A DNA stretch of 64,000 nt from Paludibacterium sp. (GTDB lineage Bacteria; Pseudomonadota; Gammaproteobacteria; Burkholderiales; Chromobacteriaceae), in contig NZ_JAFAND010000043.1 of assembly GCF_019232825.1 (NCBI RefSeq), positions 1 through 64,000 on the forward strand, given 5' to 3'. The notes under the pieces are model-generated. The model made no database searches. It was not told the origin of the DNA and saw nothing but the letters and a program-made list of their open reading frames with translations. This document shows, in pieces, positions 62,979-64,000 of this stretch. Every line of letters starts with the position of its first letter. The first letter of the stretch is position 1. A program made the position numbers and the translations under genes.

Positions 62979-63120
62979 GTACGGATTCTCTTGTTTTGCT
63001 GTTTTGTGCGCCGTTGGTCCGCCGCGGCGGTTGGCGCGGGATTCTGAGGCCGTACTCTAGGCCAAATCGTCGCCATGTGGGAAAGAAAATTTGCAAAATG
63101 TAGAGTCCATGTTTGCGTTC

Positions 63121-63136
63121 AATCAAGATATAGTGT
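63121..63136. promoter_or_regulatory. Candidate NrdR box upstream of nrdD
   Basis: ACACTATATCTTGATT on the minus strand matches 13 of 16 positions of the NrdR consensus ACACWATATATWGTGT. It lies 142 bp before nrdD, in the gap shared with ribE. A second box, usual 21 or 31 bp away, is not obvious. Confidence 0.35.
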
Positions 63137-63253
63137 TTTTCGCCGCGAGCGCCCGGCAGGTGCCTCAAACGAAAGAAATGAGGTGGCGCGTTTTGGGTAT
63201 CATGAACACCTTAACTGCCCGCGTGCGGCGGGCGAGCCAATAGGAACAGCAAA

Positions 63254-63877
63254 ATGTTTACCGGGATTGTGCAGGGCACGGGCGAGTTGGTCGCCCTGGA
63301 GGAAAAGCAAAATTTCCGCCGTCACGTCATCCGCATGGCGCCGGAAATGCTCGAGGGTTTGGTGCCGGGGGCGTCGGTGGCGCACAACGGCTGCTGCTTG
63401 ACGGTGACTTCGGTCGAGGGCGACCGCGTCGCCTTCGACTTGATGCAGGAAACGCTGCGCGTCACCAATCTGGGCGCGTTGCGCCTGGGCGATCGCGTCA
63501 ATCTTGAACGTGCCGCGCGCTTTGGCGACGAAATCGGCGGCCATGCCATGTCCGGCCATATCTTCTGCCAGGCGACGGTCGTCGACGTTGTGCGTTCGGC
63601 GGACAATCTCACCCTGTGGTTCGAGTTGCCGCTTGAGGCCATGAAATACGTATTGACCAAGGGGTATATCGGCGTCGATGGCGCCAGCCTGACGATCGGC
63701 GCGGTCGAGGCGCGGCGTTTTTGCGTGCATCTGATTCCCGAAACCCTGCAGCGCACCACGCTTGGCGCGCGTGCACCGGGAGAGCGGGTGAACATCGAAA
63801 TCGACCCTCAAACCCAAGCGATTGTCGATACCGTCGAGCGGGTTTTGGCTCGGCAACAATCCCAAGAGAACGTATAA
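63254..63877 (+). CDS. ribE: Riboflavin synthase, alpha chain
   Basis: 207 residues. Two similar lumazine-binding domains: [20 protein letters not shown] and, later, [17 protein letters not shown] and [12 protein letters not shown]-type ([13 protein letters not shown]). Converts two lumazines to riboflavin. No FMN riboswitch was seen upstream. Confidence 0.95.
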   Translation: MFTGIVQGTGELVALEEKQNFRRHVIRMAPEMLEGLVPGASVAHNGCCLTVTSVEGDRVAFDLMQETLRVTNLGALRLGDRVNLERAARFGDEIGGHAMSGHIFCQATVVDVVRSADNLTLWFELPLEAMKYVLTKGYIGVDGASLTIGAVEARRFCVHLIPETLQRTTLGARAPGERVNIEIDPQTQAIVDTVERVLARQQSQENV

Positions 63878-63892
63878 AAAAGGATAACTCGC

Positions 63893-64000
63893 ATGGCAAT
63901 CTCCATGGTGGAAGATATCGTCGCCGACATCAAAGCCGGCAAAATGGTCATCCTGGTCGATGCGGAGGATCGCGAGAACGAGGGCGATCTGGTCATGGCG
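63893..64000 (+). CDS. ribB: 3,4-dihydroxy-2-butanone 4-phosphate synthase, start only
   Basis: The first 36 codons to the window end: [20 protein letters not shown] then [14 protein letters not shown], the RibB N-terminus with the acidic metal loop. 15 bp after ribE, AAGGATA upstream. May be single RibB or a RibBA fusion; the window ends too soon to say. Confidence 0.9.
   Translation, partial: MAISMVEDIVADIKAGKMVILVDAEDRENEGDLVMA

Noticed and set aside
60861-63047. 728-codon open frame opposite nrdD
   Set aside because: Antisense shadow of a GC-rich, strongly coded gene; composition Arg/His/Val-rich with no domains and no ribosome site.
63000-63253. FMN riboswitch before ribE
   Set aside because: The conserved RFN core sequences and multi-stem pattern are not visible.
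1-64000. CRISPR arrays, rRNA and tRNA genes
   Set aside because: No regularly spaced repeats and no recognisable stable-RNA sequences were seen.

Overview
The window is about 60% GC and tightly packed. It looks like the chromosome of a betaproteobacterium of the Neisseriales, probably a free-living Chromobacteriaceae member (Chromobacterium/Paludibacterium-like). This is inferred from the rpsB-tsf-pyrH-frr-uppS-cdsA-dxr-rseP-bamA-skp-lpxD-fabZ-lpxA-lpxB-rnhB order, MotAB flagellar motility, a type VI secretion island and the protein sequences. It rests on recognised families, not on a database search. No rRNA, tRNA or CRISPR array was seen.

Layout. (1) 1-4458: the end of a vgrG gene, a modular peptidoglycan-degrading effector (N-terminal P5-like domain, LysM, Cys/His amidase), a probable immunity gene, and a decayed tail with a truncated gene, a truncated orphan hicB, a REP-like 32-bp inverted repeat and stand-alone terminators. 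(2) 4459-11531: putrescine use, puuC-puuR facing ald-puuD-puuA-aminotransferase. (3) 11691-16892: motA-motB, a membrane methyltransferase, an HDOD protein, a TrmH-type RNA methyltransferase and an acetyltransferase. (4) 16928-18392: an array of PAS/LuxR regulators in which one copy has cleanly lost its HTH and another survives only as a C-terminal tail. (5) 18591-30556: cca, slt, a UmuD-like protease with a DNA-binding-like extension, tdk, a membrane HExxH protein with an ankyrin partner, yajQ, FUSC, nudC, ybdK and a cation/proton antiporter. (6) 30696-44879: the translation/isoprenoid/outer-membrane supercluster. (7) 44887-58920: mixed housekeeping and accessory genes (glycosylase, ferredoxin, FliD-like protein, DUF2827, yqjDEK-like, cysK, usp, arsR, diguanylate cyclase, moaA, mscL, a citrate-synthase-like/CaiB pair, lysR). 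(8) 59046-64000: TMEM175 channel, DUF190, anaerobic ribonucleotide reductase nrdD-nrdG, and the start of a riboflavin operon (ribE, ribB cut by the window end).

How genes work together. In the putrescine block an aminotransferase probably replaces the PuuB oxidase, and alanine dehydrogenase can turn the alanine it makes back into pyruvate. The central cluster links ribosome and elongation-factor supply, UMP kinase, undecaprenyl and CDP-DAG synthesis, MEP isoprenoids, BAM/Skp outer-membrane assembly and lipid A synthesis, with many 4-14 bp gene overlaps.

The most unusual signal not explained by genes is a family of short non-coding inverted-repeat elements (MITE-like, 24-bp ends beginning CTAGGGCCTGTCTGCAAAC). 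Copies lie at 53574-53846, 45973-46043 and 21966-22025, with minimal remnants at 23317, 53550 and 55384. Six gene ends next to these elements use the TAG inside the CTAG tip as their stop codon. Other notable points are the sharp composition change inside the T6SS effector gene, the exact 67-codon HTH deletion in a PAS regulator, a zinc-ribbon tail on MscL, and a terminator-like hairpin directly against the lpxD start codon.
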